8,346 nucleotides of DNA from Chitinispirillaceae bacterium (GTDB taxonomy: Bacteria > Fibrobacterota > Chitinivibrionia > Chitinivibrionales > Chitinispirillaceae), in contig JAFGOU010000449.1 of the NCBI GenBank assembly GCA_016926315.1, positions 1-8,346 of the forward strand, given 5' to 3'. Shown one piece after another: positions 6,636 to 8,346 of this stretch (positions are counted from its first letter, which is position 1; each line of letters begins with the position of its first letter). A program made the position numbers and the translations under genes. The notes beneath the pieces were generated by a model. It made no database searches. It worked only from the letters and a program-made list of their open reading frames with translations, and had not been told where the DNA came from.

Positions 6636-7418
6636 TCAGCGTGTCCCGGGACGCTTCGGCGTCACTCCCTTCAGCCGTTCGCGGACCTGCCTGCCGCCGT
6701 CGACGAACACGCACTGGCCGGTAATGAATCCGCTCTGCGCCAGAAAGAGCACTGCGCGGGCGATATCATCGGGCGTTCCGTACCGCTTGAGAGGAAGCGA
6801 CCGCGCCAATCGCGCGCCGGTACGCTTCTCCCCTGCTTTTTTGAGGACTAGTCCCGGAGCGACCGCATTCACCCTGATGCCAGGCGCATACTCCAGCGCC
6901 ATCAGGTCGGTTGCGGCCCGGAGCGCCTGTTTGCTGATGGCATATCCCGCATGCCCGGGGTCGCTTCCAACGATCCTGCTGTCAAGCAGGTTCACGATGA
7001 CACCCCGGCCGCACCGCTTCGCGAACTCGCGGCCGAGAGCGATCGGCGCCCAGGCATTGACCCGCATGGTATCTGAAAAGGAGGGTACCGAGAGGTTTTT
7101 CAGGGTAGCACGGGGGTAGAGCGCCGCGTTGTTGACGAGAATATCAAGCCTGTTGGTCAAGGTCAGCGCCTTGCCGATAAGTGCCCTGATCTCGTTATTT
7201 TTCCTGAAATCAGCCCTGACGGCGAAGGAACGACGGCCGAGGTCGCGGATCTCCCTGCAGAGCGTTTCGGCATTCGGACGGGAGCTGCGGTAATGGACCA
7301 CGATATCGGCTCCCTGCGCCGCAAGCGACAGCGCGACCGCGCGTCCCAGGGGGCTGGTGGCACCGGTTACGAGGGCGGTGGCATCATGCAACGGTTGTCC
7401 TGTCACGTTCTTTTTCAT
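6636..7418 (-). CDS. Short-chain dehydrogenase/reductase, pteridine reductase-like
   Basis: This is an NAD(P)H-dependent oxidoreductase of 260 residues, the classical SDR length. Cofactor motif TGATSPLG (18-25), NNAA (96-99), the YAISK catalytic pair Tyr159/Lys163 and the NAVAPGLVL loop (184-192) are intact. The residue 13 before the tyrosine is Asp146 (NLLDSR), not serine, as in the Asp-Tyr-Lys triad known from Leishmania PTR1. HYRSS (42-46) after the second strand resembles the NADPH-selecting HYxRS segment of that branch, and LYPRATL (100-106) is also typical. The cofactor loop has Pro23 where PTR1-type enzymes usually have Arg. A likely role is reduction of dihydropterin or dihydrofolate (FolM-like), but other SDR substrates are possible. 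An in-frame ATG at 7478 would add 20 unconserved residues; neither start has a good Shine-Dalgarno, and 7418 fits the fold. The C-terminal tail from about 245 is basic and unremarkable. Confidence 0.9.
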   Translation of the reverse strand: MKKNVTGQPLHDATALVTGATSPLGRAVALSLAAQGADIVVHYRSSRPNAETLCREIRDLGRRSFAVRADFRKNNEIRALIGKALTLTNRLDILVNNAALYPRATLKNLSVPSFSDTMRVNAWAPIALGREFAKRCGRGVIVNLLDSRIVGSDPGHAGYAISKQALRAATDLMALEYAPGIRVNAVAPGLVLKKAGEKRTGARLARSLPLKRYGTPDDIARAVLFLAQSGFITGQCVFVDGGRQVRERLKGVTPKRPGTR

Positions 7419-7509
7419 GAAGGGAAAATAGTTGGTGCAGCCTCTCGGGGTGGCCGCCGATTCGGACGGGCGCAGCATGCATCCGAACTTCTGACAACGG
7501 TTACTATCT

Positions 7510-7531
7510 TTTACCCTCTCAGGCGGGTAAA
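7510..7531. repeat. 7-bp inverted repeat TTTACCC...GGGTAAA in the divergent intergenic region
   Basis: TTTACCC (7510-7516) and GGGTAAA (7525-7531) are perfect inverted arms around the 8-base spacer TCTCAGGC. The element lies roughly midway between the divergent SDR and C25 peptidase starts, next to an AT-only stretch. Its symmetry and position suit an operator for a dimeric regulator, or a hairpin in either leader. No T-run follows directly, so it is not a standard terminator. Confidence 0.35.
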
Positions 7532-7555
7532 TAATTTATTATATTAATAAACATT
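7529..7555. promoter_or_regulatory. AT-rich divergent promoter region (SDR and C25 peptidase genes)
   Basis: Twenty-seven bases contain almost only A and T in a GC-rich window. On the minus strand TATAAT (7538-7543) is a perfect -10 for the SDR gene. On the plus strand TATATT (7540-7545, 5/6) is a candidate -10 for the peptidase gene, 63 bases before its ATG. Neither has a convincing -35 box. Confidence 0.4.
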
Positions 7556-7596
7556 ACTAGCAAAACAGGCGCTCTTCGGATGGTTACCATTTTTAC

Positions 7597-7602
7597 AGGA
7601 GA
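7597..7602 (+). promoter_or_regulatory. Ribosome binding site of the C25 peptidase gene
   Basis: AGGAGA, followed by AGGGG, lies six bases before the ATG at 7609 and fixes that start. Confidence 0.75.
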
Positions 7603-7608
7603 AGGGGT

Positions 7609-8346
7609 ATGGCTAAAACATTACTGACGGTTGTTCTGATTCCGCTGTTGTTGTCCGCCTCCAGCATCATCACCCATGATTATACGTTTACCGAGCCGGT
7701 CATCGGAAACGGGAGCGTATCTATCGAAGGGTGCAGTCCGATGTATGCCGATTTTTCGCCGAAGGTGGCGGTCAGGCCCGTAACCCTGCTTCTTCCCGCG
7801 GGTCACAAGGCGCTCTCACTTGACGTGGAATACGGCGAACCCGTTCTCCTCAGCGGCACGTACACTCTCGATCCGCACATTCCGGCGGTCAACAAGATGC
7901 ACAAACGGCTCAACCGTGTTCCCGACCGCTACCGCTCGCTTATCTACGAAAGGAACGCTTTTTTTCCCGATGCCGCGGCCAGGGCATGGTTCAGGGTCCA
8001 GTATAAAAACGGGCATCCCCTTCTGATTTCTTCGGTCAATCCCGTTCAGTACAACCCGGTCACCGGCCAGGTGCGTTACTATAAAAAAATATCGGTAAGG
8101 GCGACCACGACACCGAGCATCGCTCTTTCCAAATCCGCCGGCGACGAGCTGCTGGGCCCGCAATGCACCCCGGCGATTCAGAGCCAGCTTTCCGAACTCG
8201 TAGACAACCCTGAAGCGGCGGCTTTTGTTCCCATGACCGCGAAAACCGACAGCTCCTACGAGTACCTGGTCATCACGACCGACGCGCTCAAGAACAATTT
8301 TGCGGATTTCATCGCCTTCAACCGGCGCCGCGCGATGCGTACGAAG
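7609..8346 (+). CDS. Gingipain-like (peptidase family C25) secreted cysteine peptidase precursor, N-terminal part
   Basis: The open frame runs 246 codons from a strong RBS and off the right edge without a stop. A signal peptide is clear: MAK, hydrophobic core TLLTVVLIPLLL (4-15), and a probable cut near SASS (16-19). Residues about 25-205 look like a gingipain-type propeptide: beta-rich, with FFPDAAARAWFRVQYKNG (118-135) and NPVQYNPVTGQVRYYKKI (144-161) matching the usual VNPVxYNPxxGxVxYYxxI pattern. YEYLVITTDALKNNFADFIA (217-236) then matches the beginning of the C25 catalytic domain. The catalytic His and Cys lie beyond the window, so activity cannot be judged. Family members are exported, processed to remove the propeptide, and often carried by type IX secretion; whether this one has a sorting tail cannot be seen. 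A C25-domain protein with another role, such as the PorU sortase, is a less likely alternative. Confidence 0.85.
   Translation, partial: MAKTLLTVVLIPLLLSASSIITHDYTFTEPVIGNGSVSIEGCSPMYADFSPKVAVRPVTLLLPAGHKALSLDVEYGEPVLLSGTYTLDPHIPAVNKMHKRLNRVPDRYRSLIYERNAFFPDAAARAWFRVQYKNGHPLLISSVNPVQYNPVTGQVRYYKKISVRATTTPSIALSKSAGDELLGPQCTPAIQSQLSELVDNPEAAAFVPMTAKTDSSYEYLVITTDALKNNFADFIAFNRRRAMRTK

Noticed and set aside
1..8346. Mobile element, CRISPR array, tRNA, defence island or biosynthetic cluster
   Set aside because: No transposase, integrase, regularly spaced repeats, cloverleaf sequence or cluster-type gene set is seen; the genes look like unrelated chromosomal units.

Overview
This is an ordinary-looking stretch of a moderately GC-rich bacterial chromosome. 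It holds six clear protein genes, one small probable secreted peptide gene, and several short regulatory or structural elements. There are no RNA genes, insertion sequences, phage genes or CRISPR repeats. Three features suggest a Gram-negative member of the FCB group (Fibrobacterota/Chitinivibrionia-like or a relative): a secreted glycosidase with a C-terminal tail resembling type IX secretion sorting domains, a gingipain-type (C25) peptidase precursor, and a single-chain B12-domain radical SAM/DUF2344 protein. This placement is inference; no marker gene in the window fixes the phylum.

Layout, left to right. (1) 1-1629, minus strand: an ABC importer pair of the FecCD/BtuC type. An ATPase gene is followed, with an ATGA stop/start overlap, by a permease that runs off the left edge. 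(2) 1630-1909: a divergent intergenic region with a perfect minus-strand TATAAT, an overlapping plus-strand promoter candidate and a strong hairpin in the importer leader. (3) 1910-3655, plus: a GH29 alpha-L-fucosidase with signal sequence, F5/8-type-C-like domain and sorting-domain-like tail. (4) 3699-3866, minus: a 55-residue signal-peptide-bearing protein with its own ribosome binding site and -10 box. (5) 4039-6561, minus: an 840-residue radical SAM protein of unknown function. (6) 6636-7418, minus: a short-chain dehydrogenase whose active site matches pteridine reductases (Asp-Tyr-Lys rather than Ser-Tyr-Lys). (7) 7419-7608: an AT-rich divergent promoter region with a 7-bp inverted repeat. 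(8) 7609-right edge, plus: the N-terminal part of a C25 (gingipain-like) cysteine peptidase precursor.

How the genes relate. The importer probably brings in an iron complex, heme or cobalamin; its binding protein is not in the window. The fucosidase and the C25 peptidase are unconnected transcription units, but both are probably exported and would act outside the cell on glycans and proteins. The radical SAM gene and the SDR point the same way but are separated by 74 bases containing a perfect GC palindrome with a T-rich tail, so co-transcription is uncertain. I see no multi-gene system that looks undescribed. The most open items are the radical SAM fusion, the SDR active site, the 55-residue secreted protein and the structured importer leader.
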